Shown here in pieces: positions 35,984-48,069 of a DNA stretch of 64,000 nucleotides. Both the position numbers and the translations under genes were made by a program. Each line of letters begins with the position of its first letter. Positions within the stretch are counted from its first letter, which is position 1. Below the pieces are notes generated by a model. That model saw only the letters and a program-made list of their open reading frames with translations. It ran no database searches and had not been told where the DNA came from. The stretch comes from Diphasiastrum complanatum (lineage: Eukaryota; Streptophyta; Lycopodiopsida; Lycopodiales; Lycopodiaceae): NCBI GenBank assembly GCA_029204225.1, contig CM055097.1, positions 4,424,697 to 4,488,696 on the forward strand, given 5' to 3'.

Positions 35984-37580
35984 GTGGATGACCTTGTGGA
36001 GCCTTTGCTCATTGCAATGAGTATTCATAAGAGAGCCTTTTCTGACAGAATCAATATGGATTTCATCACTCTTGCCTTCAGTACGTGGAAGGAAGAGAAA
36101 TCTAAATTTTATATCACTTTCCGGGGAGCCACACACAAGGTGCGCGTCATTGAGGCCGCCCTTGTAGCCATAGGCATAGCATCTGGTACACAGGCCTCAC
36201 CCAATCACAAGCATGCCAAACATGCCATCAAGTCATACATTGACATCACCAATGATCTGCACTAGACCGAGGACAGTACCATCAGGTCCTCCTACTACTG
36301 CCACCTCCACGACAGTCGATTCTGGTGATGCTCTCAGTTTGCTCTCAAGCCTTGCGCAAGTGATCTAGTTTATGCTTGACAAGAAGAAAGAAATGGAGCA
36401 GAGAATCTCCGATATGGGGTCCGAAAACACTCTGATCAGTTGAAGATTGTCCAGCTGGATCGAGAGTTAAAGATTGCCAAACAACATGAAGACAAGCCTG
36501 AAGTAAAAAAGAAGTTGGCCCAGCAACAAGTTTATCGCTGGGAAAAATACATCAGCTCCCTGCAAAACGCCCTGACAACCGCACAGGATCAGGTGGATAA
36601 GGCCGTGCAGGATGCAAAACAACAGGTGCAACTGCTGAAGGGTCAATTGCAGATGGCAGAACAGGATTCCATGCGTCTCCAAGGTAAATTGGATGTGACC
36701 ACCCTTGAGCGTGATGCATATCTTCAAATGCAAATACTAGATCATGCGGTCACACCGATGGAGATCGCGTATTTGTTCAAGAAAGTGAAAACATACAAAG
36801 TGGCCCTTCAGGGATTCCAAGGCCGCTTTGACAGGTTCAAAGGAGCAGCTTCAACCGAGTTGGCAAAGGCTAAAGAGACCATCACCGCCTATAAAAAAAC
36901 AGCTGCTCAAGTATTGGAAGCCGGACCACAAATCCTCATACCGGTGATGCCACAATTCTCCCCTTTGCACCAAAAAGATGTACAAATGGATACATGGGTA
37001 GATTCTAGCATGGAATGGGGGGGGGGGGGGGGGGGCTTCAGATATAGCAGAACAACTGCCAACCTTACTGGCAGTACAAGAAGCAGGTCCATCCTCACCA
37101 TGAACCTCACCTCTATTCAGAAAGCCCATCAACGTTGAGGACCAGATCCAGAATTTCTTAAAGCAACATCCGCATGAGTCCTCGCGTGGTGGTTGGGTTC
37201 TAAAGTTTAAGACCTCTGAGATAGAGACCGACAAAGAGTTGGACAAAATACCTGCATTGGGAGAGCAGTCGGCATGGAGAATTACAGTGTTGAGAAAACT
37301 CCAAAATCAATCAGGAGTTACGTTGCCAATCCTCGTCAATTGCGGGTCGACCCTTATTATGTGCCAATGCCGTGAGGGAATAAATGGAAAGATTTGGGAT
37401 TGGCTATGGACAAAATCACCATCCATATGCCCAATTGGCCAATCATCCATCAGCCCTACAGCTGGTCCATATCAGTGGACTTCCACCGAGCCTTACAAGC
37501 CTATCAGAGAGAGTATGTCCACTCTTCAGATCCAATGGTGCAATAATCGACAATGTTTGCTAAAGATCTAACTCTGTTGG
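35984..37580 (+). CDS. Extra ORF region of unknown function in the gypsy-derived element
   Basis: 35984-36265 reads RAFSDRINMDFITLAFSTWK then FYITFRGATHKVRVIEAALV. After stops, 36440-37138 is a long coiled coil rich in Lys/Gln/Glu (QQQVYRWEKYISSLQNAL, AQDQVDKAVQDAKQQVQLLK, VALQGFQGRFDRFKGA). It is disrupted by a G(18) run at 37018-37036. Further open sequence continues to about 37571, and alternative frames contain NYSVEKTPKSIRSYVANPRQ and YVPMP. None of this belongs to a retroviral pol. It replaces RNase H/integrase before the PPT and may be a captured or element-specific accessory gene. It is possibly non-functional. Confidence 0.45.
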
Positions 37581-37901
37581 CGTCAGTGGCAACCAGATGG
37601 GATCATTGCCTCCCTCCTATGGATTCGATCCAAATAAGCCGATGGCCTCAGAGCAAATCAAAGATCAACTGCCGGTTGCTCGTCTATACTTTCGTGCAGC
37701 AATGATGGGAGGCTCCTAGGAATCACGCTTCACATCATGGACAACCTCAAAGTGGATTGCCGGAGCCCACCGTTGTTTTCTGCCACACACTTTAAACTTA
37801 ATATTGCATGCCTTGACTTTATGGAGAAGGTGCAGTAGATTCGGCGTGAAGCAAATAAAAGTCCTCAATAATTGCATATTGTAGGTGTCGTGGGACCGCC
37901 A

Positions 37902-37921
37902 CCAATTTTGGTGGGGGATAC
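37902..37921 (+). other. Polypurine tract
   Basis: TTTTGGTGGGGGATAC lies directly before the 3' LTR start at 37922. A purine-rich run in this position primes plus-strand synthesis in LTR retroelements. Confidence 0.75.
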
Positions 37922-38402
37922 TGTTGGAGAGTTTGCGGATCCCAAGACAATCCTAACCCTAGTTAATAATTGAGAGGGATTTGGCACCCTAAATGTGTAA
38001 GTCCAACCCGATTATCACATAGTTATTTGATTAGTTACAAGTCAATAAAAGGACTTTAGGCCTTTTTGCAGGACTTTTAATGTCGCAGGGCCTAAATGTC
38101 AAGTTAGTGAATAAGGTTGGGTTTCCCTCCAATTTTGATGGTTCCCACACTTTTTTAAATTTGAATAAAAAGAGAGGCAAGAATGGACCAATAGGATTCA
38201 GAGGCCAGGGTCCTCCTCTCTACTATAAAAAGGGACCAATTCGAGTTCCTACACATGTTCATTTCCTCATTTCAATAAACTTATTGGTTCTCTTCATGAA
38301 TGGATTGATGCTCTCTATCACTTTTTCTCCATCTCTCATGCTTTCTTTGAATTTTGCTAATTGTTGGATCTGAATGTTATTGGGATTGCATGTTATGATA
38401 CT

Positions 38403-38494
<92 letters not shown>

Positions 38495-38695
38495 AGCTAT
38501 CTTTGTTGTGGATCGTAGAGTTAATGGTTAGGGTTAATGGATGTTAGAGTTAGATGTGAATCCTCCATTCATGATTGAAATCTGAACTATACTATCGCTC
38601 TCATGGGAACGAACCTACGCGTGACAACTAACTTCGTCTCTTTGATGCTAGATTGACTAGATCTTGGTTTCAGGTTAGGCAAGAAAAGAAACCCA

Positions 38696-38699
<4 letters not shown>
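37922..38699 (+). mobile_element. Ty3-gypsy 3' LTR
   Basis: It starts TGTTGGAGAGTTTGCGG (full 5' end, unlike tandem copies 2 and 3), contains CTACTATAAAAAGGGACC and a (GA)n tract at 38408-38492, and ends AACCCACTAC, where it runs into a TC tract. The terminal CA is not fully preserved at the junction. It is most similar to LTR copy 1. Confidence 0.9.

Positions 38700-38734
<35 letters not shown>
38699..38734. repeat. (TC)n tract at the 3' edge of the gypsy element
   Basis: About 17 TC units followed by AGAGAGAG. Together with 27771-27892 it brackets the retroelement, as expected for insertion into a TC repeat. Confidence 0.85.
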
Positions 38735-38735
<1 letters not shown>

Positions 38736-39227
38736 GAGAGAGAAATCTATTCTTCTCTGACAACAACCAAAATGCTGATAGAAGTTTTTAAAAATTTCTA
38801 TGGCTATCCAACAGCCTCCTACGACCAGCCTCCTGTCTTTACGGCGCATGCAAAACAGTACAGAAATGACAAAGATATTATTGGTTTTGTGGAAATACTA
38901 TAACCCTCGCCTGAGCTTTGTGTTGTTGACCCCTTTGGTGAAGTTGTACATGAATGTTTTCTTATCTTTCAATGGAATATCTCGAGGTTTACCCAAAATT
39001 TTAAAAGAAATACTCGACATTTCGAAAATTATCAAAGACAATTGAAAGTCTGCAAAAAAAAAAAGACTTCTTAGGAAAATTTAAAACTTTAATAAGACAA
39101 GCCATTTTTGTGAAAATTTAAAAAAAAAACAAAACTAAAAATTAAACACATTTTCTTACTAAAACATCTCAAAATGATTACTTTTCTCAAACAAAGCCTT
39201 GTAAAACAAGAAAAATAGAAGTAGCGA

Positions 39228-39846
39228 CCTATGCTGAGCATAGGTTGTGTTCGGGTCCTTAGTAACAACTTATGCTCAGCATAGGAAGCCGGTGGGATTT
39301 TTCAATTCTAACCACCTTTCAACCTATGCTGAGCATAGGGTGCATCTCTGGTCCTCTTCCAACCTATGCTCAGCATAGGTTAGCAAGCAGATTGCGAAGA
39401 CATCCTATGCTAAGCATAGGCTGGACTAGAGCACGCGAGTGACAACCTATGCTGAGCATAGGTTGCATCTTTGGTCGTCTTCTAACCCATGCTCAGCATA
39501 GCTCGTTACTCACGCGCTCTAGTCCAACCTATGCTCAGCATAGGATGTCTTCGCAATTTGCTTGCTAACCTATGCTGAGCATAGGTTGGAAGAGGACCAT
39601 AGATGCAACCTATGCTCAGCATAGGTCAAACCATGGTTAGAATAGAAAAATCCCGCCAGAATCCTATGCTAAGCATAGGATGTTACTAAGGACCTGAACA
39701 CAACCTATGCTCAACATAGGTTAGAAGAGAAGACTGGTGCAAGCACCTATGCTGAGCATAGGTTACCCATGTTTTAAGAAGATGAATACAAATTAAAACA
39801 TAAATATTTTCTAATGCAAGAATTTAATACCCATGCTAAGCATAGA
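39228..39846. repeat. Mirror-symmetric hairpin built from 17-bp palindromes CCTATGCT(N)AGCATAGG
   Basis: Twelve near-identical 17-bp palindromes start at 39228, 39269, 39323, 39363, 39404, 39446, 39486, 39528, 39569, 39609, 39663 and 39704. The gaps between starts read 41, 54, 40, 41, 42, 40, 42, 41, 40, 54, 41, a perfect mirror around about 39474. The spacers are also inverted copies: AGGTTAGCAAGCAGATTGCG pairs with CGCAATTTGCTTGCTAACC. So 39228-39720 can fold into one stem of about 240 bp. Two further sites (39746, 39830) lie outside the stem, with degenerate ones near 40301 and 40362. It sits about 0.7 kb upstream of the DUF7869-type gene. Confidence 0.9.
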
Positions 39847-40127
39847 ACAAAGTTAAAAAATGACAATAATCTTATCGTCAAGAAATCTGTAAGTGAGAAC
39901 GTATGCAATATTTTGTAGAAAGTCGTGACTTTGTCGTAGCGAGAGCTCTGGTAGCATGTGTGCTTCTGAATTCGCAGATGAGGTGAGTTATGCTTGGACT
40001 ATGGTCCTTAAATAAATTTTTTTTCGAGACCCCCGCCTCACGCCAGACCTCCAACTTGCTTCGGGACCGAGTTGCCGCAACTCACCTCACCTCACGCCGA
40101 CCTCGAGCCTGAGCCGGGACCGTCCAA

Positions 40128-40150
40128 ACCTGAACCTAACCCTAACCCTA
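40128..40150 (+). repeat. Short telomere-like CCTAACCCTAACCCTAA run
   Basis: CCTAACCCTAACCCTAA precedes the DUF7869-type gene. It is only about 2.5 units of CCCTAA, so it could be chance or a telo-box-like promoter element rather than an interstitial telomere. Confidence 0.4.
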
Positions 40151-40407
40151 AGGATGCTGCCAAACACTATTTAAGACATGGTAGCCGCTGGAAATTTTAT
40201 TAACCAGTTACTTCCTAGGCTTGTTGCTCATTTGCATTTAGTTGTTTTTTTTGCATACGTCTATTGAGGTTCGCATAGCTTTTTATTTGTTCTATGACCA
40301 GCATAGGTTGCAGTTAAGTTTGAGGAGCACATTTAGTATGGTGTTAACTATTTTAACAGGTCTATGCTTAGCACAAGTACATAGTTAAAATTTCTTTTAA
40401 GGTTACG

Positions 40408-43400
40408 ATGTCAAGTAGTTCTACCTCTTCTATTCCAGTAGTTGGAACTCAATATGTTGCAACAAGTGCATCATCTTCATCTGACATTCCCAATGAAAGC
40501 TTTTTTTTATAAAGCCACTCCTAGATCTGAACATGTTTTCATAAATGATGTGGCATCGTCATCATTTACCCCTTCATCTTCTGAAATTCCTCAAGCAAGT
40601 ACTTTTCAAGAAATGACGCTTGTAACTCAGCTTGTATCAAATCTTTCGACCTCGTCCTCCTCTTCAGATACAAGCTCGACCCATTTAGAACATTGTTCTT
40701 TTGAACAAGTTGAATCATTGAGTGATGAGTCAAAAGCTTCAATTCACTCAGTTACCGATTCTAATAAATCAACAGATCCGTGTAAGTCTGTTGATCCGCA
40801 ACGTTCACGCTTTTCTCATGTTCGTAGTAGGAGACCTTCTCAAAGTGATGTTCGTCGTGTTAAATCTAAAAGGGCTATATTCGTTGAAAATTTAGAGCCT
40901 CCTAAAGGTCCAGAACATCCTGAGGTTGGAGCCAAAATTCCGAGTCATGAAATTCCAACACCTTCTCAACTAGTTCAAGCACCTACTAGTGTCACAGGTT
41001 CAATTTATAGATCAGACTCCAAACAAAAAGGAAAATACAAGAGAGACTTGAGATCCTCACCTGATTTAACGAATTGTCAAAAACAGTTGATTACAAAATC
41101 TGAAATTCGAAAGGTATGGAATATTATTTGCTGCTCATCTTGTTGTTTGCAAAAGCTGAGTATCAGAGAAATTGAAGAATTAAGATCAAACTTCTTTTTA
41201 CGAAGTAAGGATGAGAGAAATTACTATTTGTGTGCAACAGTGAGGCCAGACAAAAACTCATTTTCGTATTTTTTAAATGCTTTGGAGGTTGGTCGCAAAG
41301 CTTACAAAGCAGTTCATGCAATCGAAAACCCACGGCTTCAATGAATGCATGCATGACTTCAAAAAGACCCAACATTACGAGGATCCTTACATGGTCGAAC
41401 TGTTTCTCTAGATGCTTTAAATGCAACTGCTTGGCTAAAGCATTTCATAGATGTGCATGAAGAGAAATTGCCTAATTCCTTATATTTTCACTTGCCGGAT
41501 AAGTTTACAAAATTAGAATTATTTTTGATGTACAAAGAGTTTGTCAAAACAAAAAAATGTTCTCTATTTGAGTTACTCATATTTTCTTAGAATTTGGAAA
41601 AGAGATTTTGGACTGGTAAAGATTCCCAAAAAATCACGAATGACAGTATGCTCCACTTGCGAGTTGTTAAAGTCTGCAAAACAACTTGCAAAAACCAATG
41701 ATGAGAAAGATAACTATTAATCAAATTTGTCATTCATTTCAATACTTTTTGTTTTGAAAAAAATTATGTTGCACTCTTTTTTAACACCATTATGGTATGA
41801 TCTTTATTCTATTAAATAAGTGAATCATTGTATTTTCAGTGGATGCTGCAAAAGCTCTTCAACTGCACAGAGATCAATAAACAGTTGAAAGACAAAAATT
41901 GGCCAAGCATCGAAAGAAATGTTTGGAATGTCCACAAAAATATATTGGCCTTTTATTGATGGCATGGATCAGAAGAAAACAATGCTGCTTCATTTTGTCA
42001 GAGTGTTGAACGAGGCAAATTTTATTCAGGTTCATCTTGTTGGAGCACTTGTGTTTAATGGCACTTTGGAGTCAATTATCCCAATGTTCGAAATGATCCA
42101 AATTTGACGATCACAATTGTACATAAGATAATTTGCGAATTTGGTGAAAATCTTCCAGAAATATTTTATTTGCAGCTTGACAACACTACTAGGGAAGATA
42201 AAAACCAAACTGTTTTGGCATACTTGTCCATGCTCGTGGAGAAATTCTTTTTCAAAAAAGTAAAAATAGGATTTTTGTTGGTAGGACATACCCACGATCA
42301 AATTGATCAAATGTTTAGTTGCTTTTCTAAGAGGTTGAGACGGAAGAAAGCATTTTCATACTTTCACCACCAGTTGAAAATTAAATGTAACGAATCAGGC
42401 ATTATATTATTATGGGGCAAACTATTTTCAAATTCAGTTTCGTGGCCACCTCTTGAAGGAGTTCGATTTTTGCTTAACATTCCATCGACTCAAATCAAGC
42501 TTGCTGTGTTGTCTCCCTTGAAGTCCTTGCTAGAAGAACAAAAGGCGCAAAGAGAACATCGTGAGATTGATCCATTTGCCTCATTAAATTTTTTGGAATC
42601 AAGTATTCAAGCAACTTATCATTTTTTTGATGAGTTTGGTCAGCATTGGTGGATGGACTTTTTCGAGGAACAAAAAATCAGTTTGCTCAATCTCAAACAT
42701 ACGTCAACAACTGATGAATTTCATTGGCCTCATAAATTAGGAACATCAACTACGACTATCGAACCTTCAGATCTTCCTCGAGATAATGATTTCTTGCAGC
42801 TTGTGCAAGGTGAGGAACGTGAAATTTATGTGGGCTCAAGGAAGAATAGGCAAAGTGTAAAAGCTGCAAAAATGAAATGGCGCGGTGATTTGAATGAAAT
42901 CCAAATTGGAAGCCTTGTTGCACTTATAGCTTCAGAAAACAGTGAAGGACATCCATTTTGGATTGCCAAAGTACTTTGTTTTATTCAAAATAGCAATCAA
43001 ACAAAAGTACTATATGTCCATTGGTTGCGCACCACTTCAACGAATGCTTTTTTGGGAAGGTATGAACTCGAAATGTTGCAAGTAGATCCAAAGGGCAAGA
43101 GAAAGAGACTGCCAAAAAATCAACCAAGAGTCGACGATTTGAATCTACAGGATGTAGATGTTTTGGCATTTAATTTTGAATTAACAATGACCAATCATCT
43201 ACGAAAGTCAACAATATCTATATTGAAAGAACGACTTGGATTACTTGAAAAACCATCATCCTCCCTCGTCATCAACAGAAAAAAGCTGATTTACAAGGTT
43301 TTTTGGTCAACATTAGATGCGGATTCTAAGGAAGACATGTCAGTTGACTCTGATGAAGAAGGCGGGTCTTCCACTTCATCAGCTGAAAACGAGAGTGTTG

Positions 43401-43462
43401 AGAATATATCAAGTTCTGAATTGAGAAGCATCAGTGAAAATTCCTTAGAAAATGTACTTTAA
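40408..43462 (+). pseudogene. DUF7869-type transposon protein gene, decayed
   Basis: The first exon starts with an ATG at 40408 and is Ser/Thr-rich. An 8-T run at 40501 shifts the frame, after which 40510-41344 continues with low-complexity Ser/Pro, then a basic segment (ITKSEIRKVWNIICCSSCCL). Shifted frames then give TAWLKHFIDVHEEKLPNS, LRIWKRDFGLVKIPKKSRMT and CSTCELLK. A putative intron (about 41707-41838) ends TATTTTCAG. The core follows: FIDGMDQKKTMLLHFVRVLN, then LPEIFYLQLDNTTREDKNQT and FLLVGHTHDQIDQMFSCFSK, the hallmark of DUF7869 proteins. The 452-residue C-terminal frame (42104-43462) is intact, including GSLVALIASENSEGHPFWIA. At least three frameshifts break the protein. In this family I would expect a DDE/RNase H-like fold with the Asp of LDN and GHTHDxIDQ in the active region; that is inference. 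Confidence 0.75.
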
Positions 43463-43469
43463 AAAAAAG

Positions 43470-44870
43470 AATGTGCAAATATAATTTAAGTTATTTTGTA
43501 TTTCAATGGGATTTCGAGTTTCAAAAATCATTTGTTCTCTTGAACTATTATTTCATTTATAATTATGATGGTTTTATGAAGTTTGCAACAAAAAACTTGG
43601 AGTTCTTTATTTAAAATATGCATTTTTTGGCTTTTTCTAAAAACAAAATCTAGAGATTTATTAAAAAAATCCATGATTTTGGCCTAAAACTAGGACCATT
43701 AAAAAACACCAAAAAAGATTACTCTTTTTCAGGTCAAAGTCCCAAAACAAATGTCATCGTGTTTAGATAATTTTGGCACAGATAGAAGTGATTGTGCTCA
43801 CATGTTACCGCAGCAAAAAACCATGTAAGGATCATAAAAATTGTCACTACCATGAACATAAACCCTTACAAGGATTTATTTCACTCCCTCACAATATCAA
43901 TAAACATTGAGATCTCAAAGGACACTTGGGAAGGAATATGATCAAGACAATAAAAATGAATTCAATATCCAAAAAGTCTGCTTACCGCATATATTAGAAA
44001 TTTGTATGTATTATATTCAAAACTTATTTCAATTTACAAAATGATCACCTGGATATGCTTACACTTGGCAATCAATAAGTTTACAATTAGCACCAAGTTT
44101 TACTCAACAACTAACATGATTGTAATTTATTACAATCTCAAAAATATTTCACAATGGCAGTAGTCATGGGCCATCCAAGAGATGACACTCACAATCAATG
44201 CACTCACATTACAAGCCTCTACTACTTCGCTCGTTCTCCCCTCTTGCAAGAATGGGCCACAACAAATGAGAGAGACAATAGAGTTATTGTCTACTCGTGT
44301 GGTAGGATACATCTCTCCTTGGCATGGAACCGAACTACCCAATTGTTGGTTGTGTGCCACTTTAGTTGGTTGCATCTTAGGAAAATACTGAACCTTAAGG
44401 TATTCCATTTTATTACAAACATGAGGCCCTATCACAACTCTTTGTAAAGAAAATATGTCTTTATGACGAGCTACAATTAAATGCCACCTTGAGTTGTGTG
44501 CCAAAGAGAGACGTAGGCATAGGCTTAAACACCTGGCACTTCACCCCCTATGTGAAGTGTGAGCATGAGCATGCTGACAATAAGTGTGAAGCTTGTAGGA
44601 TGCTATGACAATTATATTTAATAGGCATATATAGCTCAATCCCATATAACCTTAGTGCATTTACTAAGAAAATATCCTTTGTCGCATATGACAATTTTGC
44701 CTTAACTAAACGTAATGCCAAGTCTTCGATTTTCCTTTGTATTTGTGATGCACCTCCAGAGGTGGAATTTACTTGCATCTGAAGTAAGCAGTGGTTATGT
44801 TCAGAATTCTCCTTCTTGAATAAACGCATGAAGGATTCTGTCGGAATCCATGAGAGATGCGAATCTCAGA
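43470..44870. other. No convincing gene
   Basis: AT-rich 3' flank of the DUF7869-type gene, then a moderately open region at 44130-44504 on both strands that I do not recognise. A small inverted pair, GGCACTTCACC / TATGTGAAGTG, lies at 44537-44560. Confidence 0.35.
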
Positions 44871-44877
44871 CTTGTCA

Positions 44878-44996
44878 TTACGCAGGGGAAGGCCCAAACC
44901 CCTCGGGCCTTCCGTGCAGGTCGGGCCCTGCCTTCGGGCGCCCGCCCTTGGGCAAGGGCCCTCCCAGCACGGAAGGCCCTCGGGCAGGGCCCCCCA
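44878..44996. repeat. GC-rich hairpin island
   Basis: About 119 bp of roughly 75% GC in AT-rich surroundings. GGGCCTTCCGTGC and its exact inverse GCACGGAAGGCCC flank inner GCCCTTGGGCAAGGGCC-type inverted repeats, so the segment can fold as a strong hairpin. It carries no coding domain. The flanks AGGATTCTGTCGGAATCC (itself inverted) and AAAGGGAGGGGG suggest it is part of a small mobile or LTR-like unit. Confidence 0.7.
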
Positions 44997-45059
44997 CAAA
45001 AACACCATGTGCATTAATAAAGGGAGGGGGTATAGAAGCGACTCTAACATAGACCATAA

Positions 45060-46890
45060 CCTTTGCAATTAATATGCAATTGCAAATGTTTTTGATGATA
45101 TTAAATAAGAATAATTTATTGATTGATGAAATCTTATGGAATATATGATTTATTCTAGCTAGCCATCATAAGAAGTGTTAATGTTACAATACAATGTTTT
45201 TATCTAACTTGGTATTATTACCAAGTGATACTCCTATTTACATTAGAGTTCTATCCATATGAACTTCACAAGAGAGTATGTCTTCAAATTATTATATCAA
45301 TATCAAAGATTCATCTAAATCACCCACACCCACAATTTAACCTAGACATGCATTCGTACTCATTTGTGGCTCTTTTCAAGTGAGCTATAACCTTGCTAGA
45401 TACGAGCACATCAACATAGATAAATAAAGCCCAACACAACATCATAGATACAAATGTGCTAAATGATTTGCAAAAAGGACTCAAAATAGACAACTTTTCT
45501 CCTATCAAAACTTGTGAGACATTATATGGCCCTTTGAAATGAGTTCATTAGCCTGAAAATTGTTCAAGTGGAACAAGTGCATGCAAAAATGTAGTTTTTG
45601 GTTTAACAACTCTTGCAAATATGAATGAAATTTGAAAAAGTGGAGAACCCATTTTATCTCTTCCAAACGAAGTTTTATTGCCGAATAAATTATGTTTCCT
45701 TAGTATTGTTCTTTCATCTTTGTATGTGAATTACTTGTAATGCTCAATATAAAGTGGTTGTTGGGATGATATGACAATTTAATTCAACAAAAACACCACA
45801 CTTTAGATTGGAGAGTGGGTTCGTCATTGTGGATGACATGGGCATGGAAATTAAAAATCGTGGGGTGTAGTCCTTGGTGTTGGTTTTTTCATGCAATCAT
45901 TTGTTTTTATCTTAGTTTGATAGAAAGATAAGTGTCCAAGGTTGGGTAAACCAATATTGGGGAGACTAACTATGGCTAAAATTTTCTAGTATTTCCCCTA
46001 AGTTTAAGTGAGCTTAAACTTATAAGAAACTTCTCAAGGCACTGAGTAAGTTTAGGGATTGTAGGTTCAGGGCTTCATGGCTTGCATGGCTTAAAATTGA
46101 TTTCATTCTCTAAGGGTTGGTGCAATAATAAGTATTGAAAAAAGGTGGATTCAAAAGGTACTAGGATCACGGGAAGAAAAGATGTAAGTGAGAAAATTTC
46201 TCTCTTTAAAGTGCAAAGAGGACTTGGTGGTTGAGTTTGAGATGTCAAATGTTGTAAGGCGATTTACATAACTAGGGATGACAGTATATACATCAATTAT
46301 AGAAAGAATCAAGTGAATGCCCCATATATTTTTGGAAGTGAAGTTGTTTTAAACTCTTTTTAACATTTTACAACTCGATAAAAACGTTTTTGGTGTCAAG
46401 AAGTCATGACCTAGGCTCAAATCCCGATCTACATATGGACATGACATTCTCTAAGCTTGTTTTGACCCTTGGTTTAGGTCCTTCTAACATTGTGAATATT
46501 TCTAGTTGGAAGAAAAATCCTATTTACAGATTTGTTTTTGAGACTACTAGAAGTGTCAACTTCTGAAGAAATCGGTTTAATTTCTAGTTTAAGAAATGAT
46601 ATTTTGCTAGTTTAAAATGGAGGAACTTCTTTAATGTCAAGAAAATGAATGTAATGACAAACTTAAAGAGATTTGGATGGAGAATTATTGCCAAAGAAAT
46701 TTAACTCAAAAATGTTACTTTTTTAAAAACAAGAACTAGTTTGATAAGCACCAACTCTTATTTTTTAAAGAAACAACACACACTTATGCATGCATCTACT
46801 GTATGCATGTGGTAGTGGCCACCCCTGTGGCCTCAAAGTCACTTGAATTCTTTCACAAGCCCACTAATGTAAAAGATAATTTTTTGAAAA
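45060..46890. other. No recognisable gene
   Basis: AT-rich sequence with no conserved frame, repeat family or RNA gene that I can identify. Confidence 0.4.
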
Positions 46891-46896
46891 TGGCAT

Positions 46897-47017
<121 letters not shown>

Positions 47018-47028
47018 GTGCGTGCGTG

Positions 47029-47515
47029 TATCATAGGTGTAACGCATCACAAAATTTCACTTGAATGTTTTTGCTTCTATTAGAGAATAAATTGGAGTTG
47101 TGCAGCTGAAAATACTAAAAGCCCATCTAATCTAATGCCAGTTGGGTCAAGTTTACATCATACATGATTCATTTCATACAAACGAGATCTCACCTAACTA
47201 CCCGGAATTGAGCCTAAAGCTACTGGAAACCCATTAATTTTAATCCTCTATGCTCATACACACACACACACACATATATAGGTGTAACGTATCACACAGA
47301 AAAAATATATTCCGCTTGAATTTTTTTTGCTTTTGTTAGAAAATAAATTGGAGTTTATGCAACTGAAATTACTGAAAACCCATCTAATCCAATGCCAGTT
47401 GGGTCAAGTTTACATCGTACATAGTTCATTTCATAGAAACAAGATCTTACCTAACTGCTCGGAATTGAACCTAAAACTATTGGAAACCCATTTAATCTTA
47501 ATCCTCCATGCTTTC
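47029..47515. repeat. Tandem duplication of a ~247-bp unit
   Basis: Two diverged copies, 47029-47250 and 47276-47515, share AGGTGTAACG(C/T)ATCACA, AATAAATTGGAGTT, ATGCCAGTTGGGTCAAGTTT and GAAACCCATT(A/T)AT. They are separated by a (CA)n(TA)n spacer. They do not code for a recognisable protein. Confidence 0.85.
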
Positions 47516-48069
47516 TCTTTCTAATAATACCCATATCGCATGTATTACAAAAAAAAATGCCAATCACGACCCACAATTCACCAAACACAATTGCTGCATG
47601 CAACATATATATATGCTAGAGTACAAGTCTTGAAACACATTGGAGTACAGTGTCGAGGATGTCATTTGTCCCCTCACCTTTGCAATTTTATGGCAATAAT
47701 TTTCAAAGATAATTAGTAGACAAAGAATGCAATTCAAAATAATAGTCAATACAAGACATTGGCAAAAACATATGATACATTCTCTTCTAGGTACATGCAA
47801 TGATGGTGACTCTCTAATAAAATTTTCTAAATGAATAATGCATGGCACTACAAACCTACTTCAAGAAGTTGAAAATCCAGGATACACCTAAGCCAAACAA
47901 ATAGTATATCCTTTGTGTTGACACTTCAAGAACCAAAATATAGGGTGGACATAAGCCACAAAAAAGATATAACCTTTAGATTGACACGTCACACAATGTG
48001 TTACAAACAAGTTTATGTAATTGCAAAATCCTTGGAAAGATTTAACTAATAGGACTTTGATGGGATAGA

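Noticed and set aside
39228-39846. CRISPR-like array
   Set aside because: Regular ~41-bp spacing is seen, but the repeats are perfect palindromes, the spacers are inverted copies of each other, and the genome is a plant.
40128-40150. Interstitial telomere
   Set aside because: Only about 2.5 units of CCCTAA, and not the usual plant CCCTAAA repeat.
44130-44504. 124-residue minus-strand frame
   Set aside because: Also open on the plus strand; no recognisable motif or neighbour supports it as a gene.
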